The notes below the pieces were generated by a model that was not told the origin of the DNA, ran no database searches, and saw only the letters and a program-made list of their open reading frames with translations. Both the position numbers and the translations under genes were made by a program. From contig NZ_QPHL01000016.1 in the NCBI RefSeq assembly GCF_003335675.1, positions 186,001 to 250,000 on the forward strand: a stretch of DNA of 64,000 nt, written 5' to 3'. The stretch is from Winogradskyella sp. KYW1333. Its GTDB lineage: Bacteria > Bacteroidota > Bacteroidia > Flavobacteriales > Flavobacteriaceae. Positions 9,209 through 18,867 of this stretch are shown piece by piece (the first letter of the stretch is position 1; each line of letters begins with the position of its first letter).

Positions 9209-10223
9209 TGACTTTCTTTTCTAAATCGTTTATATTTTTTACAATCTTTGGCAGGTTCTTAAAGTATACATATGATTTATTGTAATCACCATATGTTAAA
9301 GCTGGTGATCCTTGTAATACTTCGTTATCCTTTACATGTCTTCCAATACCAGATTGTGCCTGAATTTTTACATTATTACCAATAGTAATATGCCCAACAA
9401 TACCAACTTGACCACCTATCTGACAATTCTCTCCAATTTTTGTAGAACCAGCTACACCAGTTTGTGCGGCTATAACAGTGTTTTTTCCTATTTCTACGTT
9501 GTGTGCTATTTGGATTTGATTGTCTAATTTTACGCCTCTTCGAATGACCGTAGACCCTAAAGTCGCTCTATCAATCGTGGTTCCGGCTCCTACATCAACG
9601 AAATCCTCTAAAATAACATTACCTATTTGCGGAACCTTTGAATATTCTCCCTTTTCATTTGGTGCGAAACCAAAACCATCGGCACCAATTATTGCACCAG
9701 AGTTAATTACACAATTCTTACCAATAATACACTCAGAGTATATTTTGCCACCGGAAAAGACTATAGAATTATCACTAATTGTAACATTATCACCTACATA
9801 TGCACTAGGATAAATCTTTACATTATCACCTAATTTTACGTTATCACCTATGTATGCAAACGCTCCAACATAACAATTATCACCCAACATCGCTGAGTCA
9901 GAAATATGACTCGGCTGTTCTACTCCAGCCTTATTAAGTTTAATTTGGTTGTAATACTCTAATAGCTTGGTAAATGCGCCATAAGCGTCATCTACCTTAA
10001 TTAGGGTTGTTGAAAGATCTTCTTCTGTCTCAAAATCAGCATTAACAATAGTAATTGAAGCCTTTGTTGAATATATGAAGGGTTTATATTTTGGGTTTGC
10101 TAAAAAAGTAAGCGTCCCTTCTTTTCCCTCTTCAATCTTTGCAAGTTCTGAAACTTCCACAGTTGGGTTCCCAACCACTTCGCCTTCTAAAATACCTGCT
10201 ATTTGTTCTGCTGTGAATTTCAA
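9195..10223 (-). CDS. lpxD: UDP-3-O-(3-hydroxyacyl)glucosamine N-acyltransferase
   Basis: A 342-residue protein of normal LpxD length. It adds the second 3-hydroxyacyl chain to the deacetylated sugar nucleotide in lipid A synthesis. The N-terminal domain (about 1-100, [16 protein letters not shown]) binds the uridine moiety. Hexapeptide repeats follow (about 105-310), with the probable catalytic His241 in QIAHNVEIG and the adjacent AAQTGVAGS. The C-terminal helices end in [10 protein letters not shown]. It is first in the minus-strand lipid A unit lpxD, lpxC-fabZ, lpxA, efp, lpxD2, and has a TAnnTTTG box 29 nt upstream. Confidence 0.93.
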   Translation of the reverse strand: MKFTAEQIAGILEGEVVGNPTVEVSELAKIEEGKEGTLTFLANPKYKPFIYSTKASITIVNADFETEEDLSTTLIKVDDAYGAFTKLLEYYNQIKLNKAGVEQPSHISDSAMLGDNCYVGAFAYIGDNVKLGDNVKIYPSAYVGDNVTISDNSIVFSGGKIYSECIIGKNCVINSGAIIGADGFGFAPNEKGEYSKVPQIGNVILEDFVDVGAGTTIDRATLGSTVIRRGVKLDNQIQIAHNVEIGKNTVIAAQTGVAGSTKIGENCQIGGQVGIVGHITIGNNVKIQAQSGIGRHVKDNEVLQGSPALTYGDYNKSYVYFKNLPKIVKNINDLEKKVNGNN

Positions 10224-10251
10224 TTAATTGATATTATTTGCTGGTTTTCCG

Positions 10252-10259
10252 CAAAAATA
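10252..10259 (-). promoter_or_regulatory. Candidate -7 promoter box for the lipid A operon
   Basis: TATTTTTG on the minus strand matches TAnnTTTG and ends 29 nt before the lpxD start, in the 47-nt gap behind the HD-domain gene. The -33 element is not obvious. Confidence 0.4.
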
Positions 10260-10270
10260 GAAAAAATGTA

Positions 10271-11515
10271 TCACATTCTCTCCTTAGGATAGCACATATA
10301 ATGTTTCGTAACCGGTTTACTTAGTGCTTTAAGGTTAAGCTGGTCTGATGCTTTTACAATATCTTTAATTTTTCCGTTCTTATATAGTACATCTATGTTC
10401 TCCTTTTTTTGTTGATATGCTTGGTTAGTTATCTTACCCTGAAACACAAAATAATCTGCCTCCAATTCAGAGATTTTATATCGATTCATTAAATCATGCT
10501 TATGCTCAACTAACTCTGAAACTTTAATACTTTTATTTTTTATTTGGATTCTTAATAAATCCCTGTTTATGATCATATCACATAGATTACTAAGCACAAA
10601 ATCATTATGATATTGCCATTCCTTTATTGCGGAGATAATATCATAATCATCAAGTTTGGCAAAAACTTGCAAGGTAGAATCCTCAAAATTAGATTTATTA
10701 ATTTCTAAACTTAAGAAATGATTAAGGGCATCACTGCAAGACAATTCTTCTCCATCTAAGACTAATTCCTTGGCTCGTTTCAATATTCTAGTTAATAATT
10801 GTTCTGCCACCAAACCAGTTTTATGCAAATACACTTGCCAATACATAAAGCGTCTGGCTATTAAAAACTTTTCAACACTATAAATACCTTTTTCTTCAAT
10901 AACCAGGTGGTCATCTACTACATTAAGCATTGTAATTAATCGTTCACTATTTATGTTTCCTTCTGCCACGCCTGTATAGAAACTATCTCGTTTCAAATAA
11001 TCAGCTCTATCCATATCCAGCTGGCTAGAAATTAGTTGACACATAAATTTCCGAGAGTACTTTCCTTTAAAAATTGAGATGGCTAAAGTTAAACTTCCGT
11101 TAAACTCTTCATTTAACGCCTCCATAAAATAAAGTGATATTTCTTCATGGGTAATGTCTGTCACGAGGCTATGTTCCATAGCATGAGAAAAAGGCCCATG
11201 ACCAATATCATGCAATAAAATGGCAATTAATAATCCATTCTCTTCATCTTCCGCAATACTAACTCCCTTAAAACGAAGCACATTTATCGCTTGTTGCATC
11301 AAATGCATGCTACCCAACGCATGATGAAAACGAGTGTGATGTGCTCCCGGATAAACCAAATAAGACAGTCCCATTTGCGTAATTCGTCTTAACCTTTGGA
11401 AGTATTTATGCTCTATTAAGTCAAAAATTAAAGAATTTGGAATAGTAATAAATCCGTAAATTGGATCGTTAAATATTTTGAGCTTATTCTTGATAGGCAA
11501 AATGTTTAAAATCAT
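10271..11515 (-). CDS. HD-domain phosphohydrolase (dGTPase/SamHD1-like)
   Basis: A 414-residue HD-superfamily protein. The metal-binding residues are visible as RFHHALGSMH (His64), LLHDIGHGPFSH (His102, Asp103, His106) and AMEH (His111 region), with a later DMDRADYLKRD segment that is typical of SamHD1- and dGTPase-like hydrolases. Homologues hydrolyse dNTPs or other nucleotides; the substrate here is not known. It is divergent from porX with 26 nt between the two start codons, so its promoter region must overlap the porX start. It precedes the lipid A operon on the same strand, but has no evident role in it. Confidence 0.85.
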   Translation of the reverse strand: MILNILPIKNKLKIFNDPIYGFITIPNSLIFDLIEHKYFQRLRRITQMGLSYLVYPGAHHTRFHHALGSMHLMQQAINVLRFKGVSIAEDEENGLLIAILLHDIGHGPFSHAMEHSLVTDITHEEISLYFMEALNEEFNGSLTLAISIFKGKYSRKFMCQLISSQLDMDRADYLKRDSFYTGVAEGNINSERLITMLNVVDDHLVIEEKGIYSVEKFLIARRFMYWQVYLHKTGLVAEQLLTRILKRAKELVLDGEELSCSDALNHFLSLEINKSNFEDSTLQVFAKLDDYDIISAIKEWQYHNDFVLSNLCDMIINRDLLRIQIKNKSIKVSELVEHKHDLMNRYKISELEADYFVFQGKITNQAYQQKKENIDVLYKNGKIKDIVKASDQLNLKALSKPVTKHYMCYPKERM

Positions 11516-11526
11516 TAATTAAGAAA

Positions 11527-11534
11527 CAAATATA
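11527..11534 (-). promoter_or_regulatory. Candidate -7 promoter box for the HD-domain gene
   Basis: TATATTTG on the minus strand lies 12 nt before the HD gene start and 8 nt before the divergent porX start, so upstream promoter contacts would fall inside porX coding sequence. Confidence 0.35.
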
Positions 11535-11541
11535 CACCAAC

Positions 11542-13089
11542 ATGATTAATATTCTTTGGGTTGACGATGAAATAGATTTACTTAAACCACATATACTTTT
11601 TTTAAAACAGAAACAATATGATGTTACTACTTGTCAGAGTGGTACAGAGGCACTCGAAATTATTGACGATACTAATTTTGATATCGTTTTCCTTGATGAA
11701 AATATGCCAGGTTTAACAGGGTTGGAAACATTAAACGAAATTAAAGAACGTCGTGCCAATCTCCCTGTTGTAATGATTACAAAAAGTGAAGAAGAATATA
11801 TAATGGAGGAAGCAATTGGTAGTAAAATTGCAGATTACTTAATTAAGCCAGTCAACCCAAATCAAATCTTATTGAGTTTAAAGAAGAATTTGGATCACTC
11901 GCGTTTAATTTCTGAGAAGACTACATCTAACTATCAGCAAGAGTTTAGAAAAATTGCTATGGATTTATCTATGGTGAATTCTTATGAAGAGTGGATAGAA
12001 CTATACCAAAAACTACTTTATTGGGAGTTACAACTTGAAGATATTGAAGATATTGGTATGACCGATATTTTAGAATCTCAAAAAAATGAAGCAAATTCTC
12101 AGTTTGGGAAGTTTATTGAAAAAAATTATTCAGATTGGTTTAAACCAAATACAGATGCACCAATAATGTCTCACACATTATTTAGGTATAAAGTGGTCCC
12201 AGAATTAAGTGACAAACAACCAACACTTATGGTTGTTATCGATAATTTGCGATATGATCAATGGAAGGCCTTTGAACCTATTGTCAACAATTATTATAAG
12301 AAAGCCTCAGAGTTACCGTTCTTCAGTATTTTACCAACTGCAACCCAATATGCACGAAATGCTATTTTTTCAGGGCTAATGCCCGAAGATATGGAAAAAT
12401 TGTATCCTCAATATTGGAAAAACGACACGGACGAAGGTGGTAAAAACATGTACGAGAATGAATTTTTAAGAGAGCAAATAAAACGGTTGGGGCTAAATCA
12501 CCTTAAATACGAATATCATAAGATTACTAATCTAAAATCAGGTAAGAAATTAGTAGAGAATTTCAGGTCATTAAAAGACAATGATCTTACCGTTATTGTC
12601 TACAATTTTGTAGATATGCTTTCTCATTCTAAAACAGAAATGGAGGTAGTCAAGGAATTAGCTTCAAATGATAAAGCCTACAGATCACTCACTGTAAGTT
12701 GGTTTAAAAATTCGCCATTGCTAGAAATGATTCAACTTTCTCAACAACTTGGATTCAAATTGATTTTGACAACTGATCATGGTACCATAAATGTAAAAGC
12801 ACCATCTAAAGTTATTGGAGATAGAGATACAAGTTTGAACCTTCGTTACAAAACTGGCCGAAGCCTAACTTATCAAGATAAAGATGTCTTAGCAATAAAA
12901 GATCCAAAAAGCATTCATTTGCCTGCATTAACAATGAGTAGTTCATTTATTTTTGCAAAAGGTGATATGTTTTTAGCATATCCTAACAACTTTAACCACT
13001 ATGTGAGTTATTACAGAAATACATACCAACATGGAGGCGTTTCTCTAGAAGAAATGATTATTCCGTTTGTAGTGTTAGACCCTAAATAA
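11542..13089 (+). CDS. porX: Type IX secretion regulator PorX (response regulator with PglZ/alkaline-phosphatase-like domain)
   Basis: A 515-residue protein. Residues 1-120 form a CheY-like receiver with acidic Asp8/Asp9, phospho-acceptor Asp52 (VFLDENMPG), Thr80 and Lys102 (YLIKPVNPN). Residues from about 200 to the end form an alkaline-phosphatase-superfamily PglZ domain, with VVIDNLRYDQW and LTTDHGTIN supplying metal ligands and LPTATQYARNAIFSG as the likely nucleophile region. In Porphyromonas and Flavobacterium PorX works with the sensor kinase PorY to control type IX secretion and gliding genes. The sensor is not in this window. A T9SS substrate is encoded at 21248-25186. Confidence 0.93.
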   Translation: MINILWVDDEIDLLKPHILFLKQKQYDVTTCQSGTEALEIIDDTNFDIVFLDENMPGLTGLETLNEIKERRANLPVVMITKSEEEYIMEEAIGSKIADYLIKPVNPNQILLSLKKNLDHSRLISEKTTSNYQQEFRKIAMDLSMVNSYEEWIELYQKLLYWELQLEDIEDIGMTDILESQKNEANSQFGKFIEKNYSDWFKPNTDAPIMSHTLFRYKVVPELSDKQPTLMVVIDNLRYDQWKAFEPIVNNYYKKASELPFFSILPTATQYARNAIFSGLMPEDMEKLYPQYWKNDTDEGGKNMYENEFLREQIKRLGLNHLKYEYHKITNLKSGKKLVENFRSLKDNDLTVIVYNFVDMLSHSKTEMEVVKELASNDKAYRSLTVSWFKNSPLLEMIQLSQQLGFKLILTTDHGTINVKAPSKVIGDRDTSLNLRYKTGRSLTYQDKDVLAIKDPKSIHLPALTMSSSFIFAKGDMFLAYPNNFNHYVSYYRNTYQHGGVSLEEMIIPFVVLDPK

Positions 13090-13159
13090 ATCCGTAAAAA
13101 GCATAAATATCCGATGAAATACACTTTTTTCTAGGATTTCTAAATATTTATACCTATAA

Positions 13160-13651
13160 TTGTGCTCAATAAAATGTCCAACAACATTGAATAATATTGA
13201 ATTCACATATCATATAGAAAATATCAACTCCATTGCAGAACAGATTTTGGCACATTTGGATTCTAAAATTGTTTTGTTTTATGGAAATATGGGTGCTGGT
13301 AAAACGACATTGATTAACGCGATGCTTAAAGCAATGCAAAGTACTGATGAAGCTACCAGCCCAACATTTTCAATTGTTAATGAATATCAATTGCCAGAAG
13401 ATAAGATTTATCACTTTGATTTTTACAGAATTGAATCGATTGAAGAAGCCTACAATTTTGGTATAGAAGATTATCTATCTTCAGATCATTGGATATTTAT
13501 GGAATGGCCAGAACGTATCTCAGAATTATTACCAGAAAACGCTCAAACCATTACTATTAGTATATTAGAAGACAGTCAACGATCCCTCAAATTGACCATA
13601 AATAAAGAAAGTTTAACCGAAAATAACGCCATGACAGTACCAAAATTTTGA
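13160..13651 (+). CDS. tsaE: tRNA threonylcarbamoyladenosine biosynthesis ATPase TsaE
   Basis: The P-loop GNMGAGKTTLI and the TSPTFSIVNEY and HFDFYRIES segments identify TsaE, the ATPase that drives the TsaB/TsaD complex making t6A37 in ANN-decoding tRNAs. The frame has no in-frame ATG before the conserved region. It opens with TTG at 13160, and another TTG at 13187 is possible. An ATG at 13173 is out of frame and stops after six codons. The start is therefore uncertain, while the reading frame from about residue 14 is secure. It follows porX and precedes alanine dehydrogenase, a familiar flavobacterial order. Confidence 0.88.
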   Translation: MCSIKCPTTLNNIEFTYHIENINSIAEQILAHLDSKIVLFYGNMGAGKTTLINAMLKAMQSTDEATSPTFSIVNEYQLPEDKIYHFDFYRIESIEEAYNFGIEDYLSSDHWIFMEWPERISELLPENAQTITISILEDSQRSLKLTINKESLTENNAMTVPKF

Positions 13652-13770
13652 TTAAATTTTGAAAACATTACTCTTAGATGAGCAAGTTCGTTACGGAAAA
13701 ACCGTAATTGAAACCGCAATTTTTCTTGGAATTTAACATTACTCCATTTTCAGGGCAGAAGGTCCTAGTT

Positions 13771-13778
13771 TAGTTTTG
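13771..13778 (+). promoter_or_regulatory. Candidate -7 promoter box for the 47-residue peptide gene
   Basis: TAGTTTTG fits TAnnTTTG and lies 30 nt upstream of the ATG at 13809. No convincing -33 TTG was found. Confidence 0.4.
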
Positions 13779-13808
13779 TAGTAATTAATTAATTAAATCC
13801 TAGAAATT

Positions 13809-13952
13809 ATGAAAACTAAAAAACTAGTTTTAGCGATTGCAATCTTCGGAGGAATGTTATTTACTGTTCAGGCAGCTAACATTATTGACATAGATGAGCA
13901 AGTTACGACACAAGTTGACAAAAGAAAGCTTAAAGTTCCACCAGCAGGATAA
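13809..13952 (+). CDS. Small secreted peptide, 47 residues (unrecognised)
   Basis: An ATG-started frame of 47 codons. The first 22 residues look like a classical signal peptide: a MKTKK basic start, a hydrophobic core LVLAIAIFGGMLFT, then VQAA before a likely cleavage site. The mature part would be only about 25 residues, acidic first (IIDIDEQ) then basic and proline-containing (VDKRKLKVPPAG). I do not recognise a named family, but the signal peptide, candidate promoter and placement suggest a real gene. Its last 59 nt overlap the start of the next gene in another frame. Function unknown. Confidence 0.6.
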   Translation: MKTKKLVLAIAIFGGMLFTVQAANIIDIDEQVTTQVDKRKLKVPPAG

Positions 13953-14448
13953 AAAGTCCTACAATAGGAAAATTTTAACAGGGAGTATAGTTGCAACCAT
14001 TGTTGCAGCTACTCCCTTTTTGTTTTATTTATATGAATATGTTCCAGACACACAGGAATGGGATACAATATTTGGCAAATATTATAGTGTAGAATACGGA
14101 AGCGCGAATGTAGCTATGTGGGTTCTGGCAATGAAATTTGTTCCTCTTTTACTTTCCTTTATTTGGTTTTTTACATGTAAGCATTGGTGGTATCATGCCC
14201 TTTTAGTTCCAATTGCAATGTTTTCTTATCAATGTATTGTTTCACTAAATTTTGACGCAAGATATTTAGATGTGGCTGATATTATTTGGTTTGTTCCAAT
14301 AATGGCTATCATTTTCCCGTCCATCTATTTAATAAGAGCAAAAATGTTTGATAAAATAAATGACCATGATAAGACCATGGAAGAGCTTGAAGAGGAGTTT
14401 ATGTTTAAACCTAAAACCTTCTGGGGGAAAATCAGTCAATACTTTTAG
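13894..14448 (+). CDS. Hypothetical four-helix membrane protein
   Basis: A 184-residue protein with a basic N-terminus (MSKLRHKLTKESLKFH) and four hydrophobic segments, at about residues 30-48, 72-92, 98-115 and 128-148. It ends in a charged cytoplasmic tail rich in acidic residues (EELEEEF). The third segment region contains FFTCKHWWYH. The ATG at 13894 lies inside the preceding 47-residue peptide gene, giving a 59-nt out-of-frame overlap. The only downstream alternative near the start is TTG at codon 8, also in the overlap. I do not recognise the family. A small inner-membrane protein is all that can be said. Confidence 0.7.
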   Translation: MSKLRHKLTKESLKFHQQDKKSYNRKILTGSIVATIVAATPFLFYLYEYVPDTQEWDTIFGKYYSVEYGSANVAMWVLAMKFVPLLLSFIWFFTCKHWWYHALLVPIAMFSYQCIVSLNFDARYLDVADIIWFVPIMAIIFPSIYLIRAKMFDKINDHDKTMEELEEEFMFKPKTFWGKISQYF

Positions 14449-14554
14449 TAATATTAATACGTAAGACTTATCTAAATCTATTGAGATTAAAAATTAACTA
14501 CATTTAAGACAGTTTCATTATCTTGCAGAAGAGATATCAATATAACTAACTTAA

Positions 14555-15754
14555 ATGAGTAAGTCATTAACGCCGTTTACCAAAGCTCAATTACTACCAC
14601 AAGAAGAGACTTTAGAAATACTAAAACAAAAAGGAGAATTGTTTATAGGCATACCTAAGGAAACACATTTCCAGGAAAAAAGGGTTTGCTTAACTCCTGA
14701 TGCAATATCTGCTTTAACAGCTAATGGCCATAGAGTTTTATTAGAGTCTGGTGCTGGTGAAGGTGCTAAATTTAAAGATAAAGACTATAGTGAAGCTGGC
14801 GCAGAAGTAACTAAGGATAAATCTAAAGTCTACTCCTGCCCTATTATATTAAAAGTTGAACCACCTGCTCTTGATGAAATAGAATTGATTAACCCTCAAA
14901 CTATTTTAATTTCCGCACTTCAAATAAAAACTCAGAGTAAGTCATATTTTGAGGCTCTTGCTAAAAAAAGGATTACAGCTCTTGCATTTGAATTTATTAA
15001 AGATGAAGATGGAGCCTATCCTGCAGTACGATCACTGAGTGAGATAGCTGGAACAGCTTCTATATTAGTTGCTTCAGAGTTATTATCTAACGTGAATGGT
15101 GGCAATGGGTTAATGATGGGTAATATAAATGGTGTTCCCCCAACGGAAGTCGTTATTCTTGGTGCTGGTACGGTTGGAGAATTCGCTGCACGTTCTGCTA
15201 TTGGTTTAGGAGCCAATGTAAAAATATTCGATAGTTCTATAACTAAACTTAGATGTATTCAGACTAATTTAGGTAGAAATGTGTATACGTCTACCATGCA
15301 ACCTAAGAATTTATTAAAGGCCTTAAAGCGATGCGATGTGGCAATAGGTGCTGTTAGGGGAAGTAATAGATCTCCTGTTGTAGTTACTGAAACAATGGTT
15401 AATCATATGAAAAATGGATCTGTTATCATCGATGTTAGTATTGATATGGGCGGATGCTTTGAAACAAGTGAGGTGACTACGCACGATCATCCAACGTTTG
15501 AACATAATGGTGTAATTCATTATTGTGTACCTAATATTCCTGCTCGATATTCTAGAACAGCCTCAGTTTCAATCAGTAATATTTTTACACCTTACCTATT
15601 ACAAATTGGTGAATATGGTGGATTAGAAAATGCCCTAAGATTTGATAGAGGATTAAAAAATGGATTGTACCTTTATCACGGAATTTTAACGAATAAATCA
15701 GTTGCAGATTGGTTTGGTTTAAATTATAATGATGCCAATCTTCTCATATTTTAA
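14555..15754 (+). CDS. ald: Alanine dehydrogenase
   Basis: A 399-residue protein of the alanine dehydrogenase/transhydrogenase family. It interconverts L-alanine with pyruvate and ammonia using NAD. The N-terminal catalytic domain opens with IGIPKETHFQEKRV, and ALAFEFIKDEDGAYPAVRS lies in the substrate region. The Rossmann loop is GAGTVGEFAARSAIGLGA, followed by an acidic residue (KIFD). The N-terminus is about 30 residues longer than in Bacillus Ald, as is common in Flavobacteriia. The DUF4258-like gene follows 12 nt later and is probably co-transcribed. Confidence 0.92.
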   Translation: MSKSLTPFTKAQLLPQEETLEILKQKGELFIGIPKETHFQEKRVCLTPDAISALTANGHRVLLESGAGEGAKFKDKDYSEAGAEVTKDKSKVYSCPIILKVEPPALDEIELINPQTILISALQIKTQSKSYFEALAKKRITALAFEFIKDEDGAYPAVRSLSEIAGTASILVASELLSNVNGGNGLMMGNINGVPPTEVVILGAGTVGEFAARSAIGLGANVKIFDSSITKLRCIQTNLGRNVYTSTMQPKNLLKALKRCDVAIGAVRGSNRSPVVVTETMVNHMKNGSVIIDVSIDMGGCFETSEVTTHDHPTFEHNGVIHYCVPNIPARYSRTASVSISNIFTPYLLQIGEYGGLENALRFDRGLKNGLYLYHGILTNKSVADWFGLNYNDANLLIF

Positions 15755-15766
15755 TCCAAATATTTA

Positions 15767-16144
15767 ATGAAATTTGTACAGCGCTTAGGATATTATCTTG
15801 GTGGTTTTGCCATAGGAATAATACTGCTAATGTTTTTTTTAAATGGTAAGAAAGCATCTTGTGATTATGGTCCTAATGCACGTACGGTTAAGAATATTAG
15901 CTCAAAGACTATAAGTTATTCTAAAAAAGCGCAATTATTCATGAATAATAATGGATTAGATACCACAGTGGTTAAAAATTTAATTAAATATGGTGACGTT
16001 GATTTCACCAATAGTAATACCGAATTGGATTCGTGCAAAATATATCAAATCGATAATGTTTATAAAGAAAGACAAATTCAGTTGTCTATAGAAAACTGCT
16101 TTTCAATTTCCAAAATATTAGATATGAACTACATTAACGAATAA
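15767..16144 (+). CDS. DUF4258-like membrane-anchored protein
   Basis: A 125-residue protein with one N-terminal membrane helix (about 8-26) followed by a small globular domain (SCDYGPNARTVKNISSKTISYS, then GDVDFTNSN and IENCFSISKILDM). From memory, such proteins next to alanine dehydrogenase in Flavobacteriaceae are annotated DUF4258. Function is unknown. The two Cys residues around C31 and C104 might pair outside the cytoplasm. It is 12 nt downstream of ald. Confidence 0.65.
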   Translation: MKFVQRLGYYLGGFAIGIILLMFFLNGKKASCDYGPNARTVKNISSKTISYSKKAQLFMNNNGLDTTVVKNLIKYGDVDFTNSNTELDSCKIYQIDNVYKERQIQLSIENCFSISKILDMNYINE

Positions 16145-16225
16145 AATTACATTTTCATAGTATAATTATTAATACTATCAATTAAATTTTAATCTTTGGT
16201 TTTTAAACTTAAATCTACCTATTAA

Positions 16226-17254
16226 ATGAAAATACTGGTTACTGGTGCCGCTGGTTTTATTGGCTTTTTTACTTCAAGAGTTTTAGCAGAGAAGGGTCAT
16301 GATGTTATTGGACTAGATAACATTAATGATTATTATGATATTAACCTTAAATATTCAAGACTTAAAGAATTAGGAATCAAGAGGGAATACGCAGAGGAGT
16401 TTAATAAATTATCATCGAGTGATAAACTCAATTTTTCTTTTGTTAGAATGAATTTGGAAGATCGTGAAGGCCTACCTAAATTATTTGAAAATGAAAAATT
16501 TGATGTAGTCTGTAATCTTGCCGCCCAAGCAGGTGTTAGATATAGCTTAGAAAATCCAAATACATATGTAGATTCAAATTTGGTTGGATTTGTAAATGTT
16601 TTGGAATGCTGTAGGCATAATAATATTAAACATTTAGTTTATGCTAGTAGTTCTAGCGTTTATGGCCTAAACGAGAAAATTCCTTTTTCAACAGATGATA
16701 ATGTAGACCATCCAATAAGTCTTTATGCAGCTACTAAAAAGAGTAATGAGTTAATGGCACATACTTATAGTCATTTGTTTAATATCCCAACAACAGGGCT
16801 TAGATTTTTTACAGTATATGGACCTTGGGGAAGACCAGATATGGCTATGTTCCTATTTACTGATGCTATAATAAATGATAGTCCAATAAAGGTTTTTAAT
16901 CATGGTAAAATGGAAAGAGACTTCACTTATGTTGATGATATTGTTGAAGGTATACTCAGAATTTGTGAAAATTCAACTAAGCCACGTTTAAAGAATAGTT
17001 CACCCTACAAGGTATACAATATAGGCAATAATAACTCGGTAAAGTTGATGGATTTTATTGAAGAAATTGAATATAACTTAAAAAAGGTTGCGAAGAAAGA
17101 AATGTTACCTATACAACCTGGTGATGTAGAAAAAACATGGGCTAACGTTAATGAGTTGATAAAAGATTATGATTATCAACCAAATACCTCAATAAAAGAA
17201 GGTGTAAAATCCTTTATCGATTGGTTTAAAAATTATTATAGTAAAAATAATTAA
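16226..17254 (+). CDS. UDP-glucuronate 4-epimerase-like NAD-dependent epimerase
   Basis: A 342-residue extended short-chain dehydrogenase. The NAD loop is TGAAGFIG (residues 6-13), and DNINDYYDINLKYSRL is the signature of CapI/LspL-type UDP-glucuronate 4-epimerases. The catalytic set is visible as ASSSSVYG and YAATKKSNE. It would turn UDP-glucuronate into UDP-galacturonate in the cytoplasm. It opens the exopolysaccharide locus directly before UDP-glucose dehydrogenase, which would supply its substrate. Length is typical for the family. Confidence 0.87.
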   Translation: MKILVTGAAGFIGFFTSRVLAEKGHDVIGLDNINDYYDINLKYSRLKELGIKREYAEEFNKLSSSDKLNFSFVRMNLEDREGLPKLFENEKFDVVCNLAAQAGVRYSLENPNTYVDSNLVGFVNVLECCRHNNIKHLVYASSSSVYGLNEKIPFSTDDNVDHPISLYAATKKSNELMAHTYSHLFNIPTTGLRFFTVYGPWGRPDMAMFLFTDAIINDSPIKVFNHGKMERDFTYVDDIVEGILRICENSTKPRLKNSSPYKVYNIGNNNSVKLMDFIEEIEYNLKKVAKKEMLPIQPGDVEKTWANVNELIKDYDYQPNTSIKEGVKSFIDWFKNYYSKNN

Positions 17255-17374
17255 TTACGTATTTGATTTTTATCGTTAAAAAGATACGTTAATATAAAAA
17301 TTTATAAAAATTAGAAAATTTCATTCACATTTGCTGGAATTAAAAATTAACCCAAGTCAAATTAGCTAGAAACT

Positions 17375-18754
17375 ATGAAGATAAATAAAATTTGTTGCAT
17401 CGGTGCAGGATATGTAGGTGGTCCTACTATGGCCGTTATTGCCAAAAAAAATCCAAATATACAAGTTACAATCGTAGACATTAACCAAGAGAGAATAGAC
17501 TCTTGGAATGATGATGACGTTTCGAAGCTTCCAATCTACGAACCTGGATTGGCAGAAATCGTAGAAGAAACTAGGGGTAAAAATTTACATTTTTCTACAG
17601 AAATTGATAAAGCAATTGATGAAGCTGAAATAGTATTTATTTCTGTAAATACCCCAACAAAAACTTATGGTAAGGGAAAAGGTATGGCCGCAGACCTAAA
17701 GTATGTTGAATTATGTGCAAGAAATATTGCAAATGTTGCAAAAACTGATAAAATAGTAGTCGAAAAATCTACCTTACCAGTCAGAACAGCTCATGCTATT
17801 AAGAGTATTTTAGATAATACTGGAAGTGATGTTAAATTTGATATACTGTCTAACCCAGAATTTTTAGCTGAAGGTACGGCAATACAAGACCTTTTAGCTC
17901 CTGACAGAGTTTTAATTGGTGGTGAGTCTGAAGATGCAATTGAAGCCTTAGCAAATATTTACGGAAGTTGGGTGCCTCAAGAACAAATTCTGAGAACAAA
18001 TGTTTGGTCTTCAGAATTATCTAAATTAACAGCAAATGCTTTCCTAGCTCAACGTATATCGTCAATAAATGCAATTTCTGAACTATGTGAACATACAGAA
18101 GCTAATGTTAATGAAGTGGCAAGAGCTATTGGAATGGACTCAAGAATTGGGCCTAAATTTTTAAATGCATCTATTGGTTTTGGAGGGTCATGTTTCCAAA
18201 AAGACATTCTAAATCTTGTATATATCGCAAGAAGCTATGGTTTAAATGAGGTCGCAGATTATTGGGAACAAGTAATTATTTTAAATGATCATCAAAAAAG
18301 AAGATTTTCGGATAATCTAATCAGCACTTTATATAACACCGTTTCTGGTAAAAAAATTGCAATGTTGGGTTGGGCTTTTAAAAAAGACACCAATGATACT
18401 CGTGAATCTGCAGCTATTTATGTGGCAGATCATTTATTAAATGAGCGAGCAAATATTGCTGTATTTGACCCTAAGGTCCCTAAAGGGAAAGTTTACACGG
18501 ATTTAGATTATCTTAACACACGGTCAGAGAAAGAAAATGAAGAACTTGTCGAAGTTTATGATAACCCTTATGATACAGTAAAAGATGCTCATGCTATCGC
18601 AATAATGACGGAGTGGGACGAGTTTAAAACTTATGATTGGTCTAAGATTTATAATCTTATGAAAAAGCCTGCATTTATTTTTGATGGGAGAAATATCTTA
18701 GATGAAAATAAATTGACCACCATTGGTTTTAAATATGCTGGAATTGGCAAGTAA
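17375..18754 (+). CDS. ugd: UDP-glucose 6-dehydrogenase (eukaryote-like class)
   Basis: A 459-residue protein. It oxidises UDP-glucose twice to UDP-glucuronate with NAD. The N-terminal Rossmann fold starts with [17 protein letters not shown], the catalytic Cys is Cys273 in [10 protein letters not shown], and [14 protein letters not shown] marks the UDP-binding domain. The long form and the [16 protein letters not shown] segment resemble animal and plant enzymes more than the shorter Gram-negative form. With the preceding epimerase it would provide both UDP-GlcA and UDP-GalA for the polymer made by this locus. Confidence 0.93.
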   Translation: MKINKICCIGAGYVGGPTMAVIAKKNPNIQVTIVDINQERIDSWNDDDVSKLPIYEPGLAEIVEETRGKNLHFSTEIDKAIDEAEIVFISVNTPTKTYGKGKGMAADLKYVELCARNIANVAKTDKIVVEKSTLPVRTAHAIKSILDNTGSDVKFDILSNPEFLAEGTAIQDLLAPDRVLIGGESEDAIEALANIYGSWVPQEQILRTNVWSSELSKLTANAFLAQRISSINAISELCEHTEANVNEVARAIGMDSRIGPKFLNASIGFGGSCFQKDILNLVYIARSYGLNEVADYWEQVIILNDHQKRRFSDNLISTLYNTVSGKKIAMLGWAFKKDTNDTRESAAIYVADHLLNERANIAVFDPKVPKGKVYTDLDYLNTRSEKENEELVEVYDNPYDTVKDAHAIAIMTEWDEFKTYDWSKIYNLMKKPAFIFDGRNILDENKLTTIGFKYAGIGK

Positions 18755-18867
18755 GACCTAATAAGTATCTATATTTACCTTTTATGTGTTTATAAATAGT
18801 TTTTGTTGCGTTTCAATTCACCAACCAAAAAAAAGTTGAATCTTAATCAACTAATCTAATATCTGCA

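Noticed and set aside
16155-16176. Inverted repeat ATAGTAT/ATACTAT after the DUF4258-like gene
   Set aside because: Only A/T pairs apart from one G-C and no T-run directly after it, so a terminator could not be supported.
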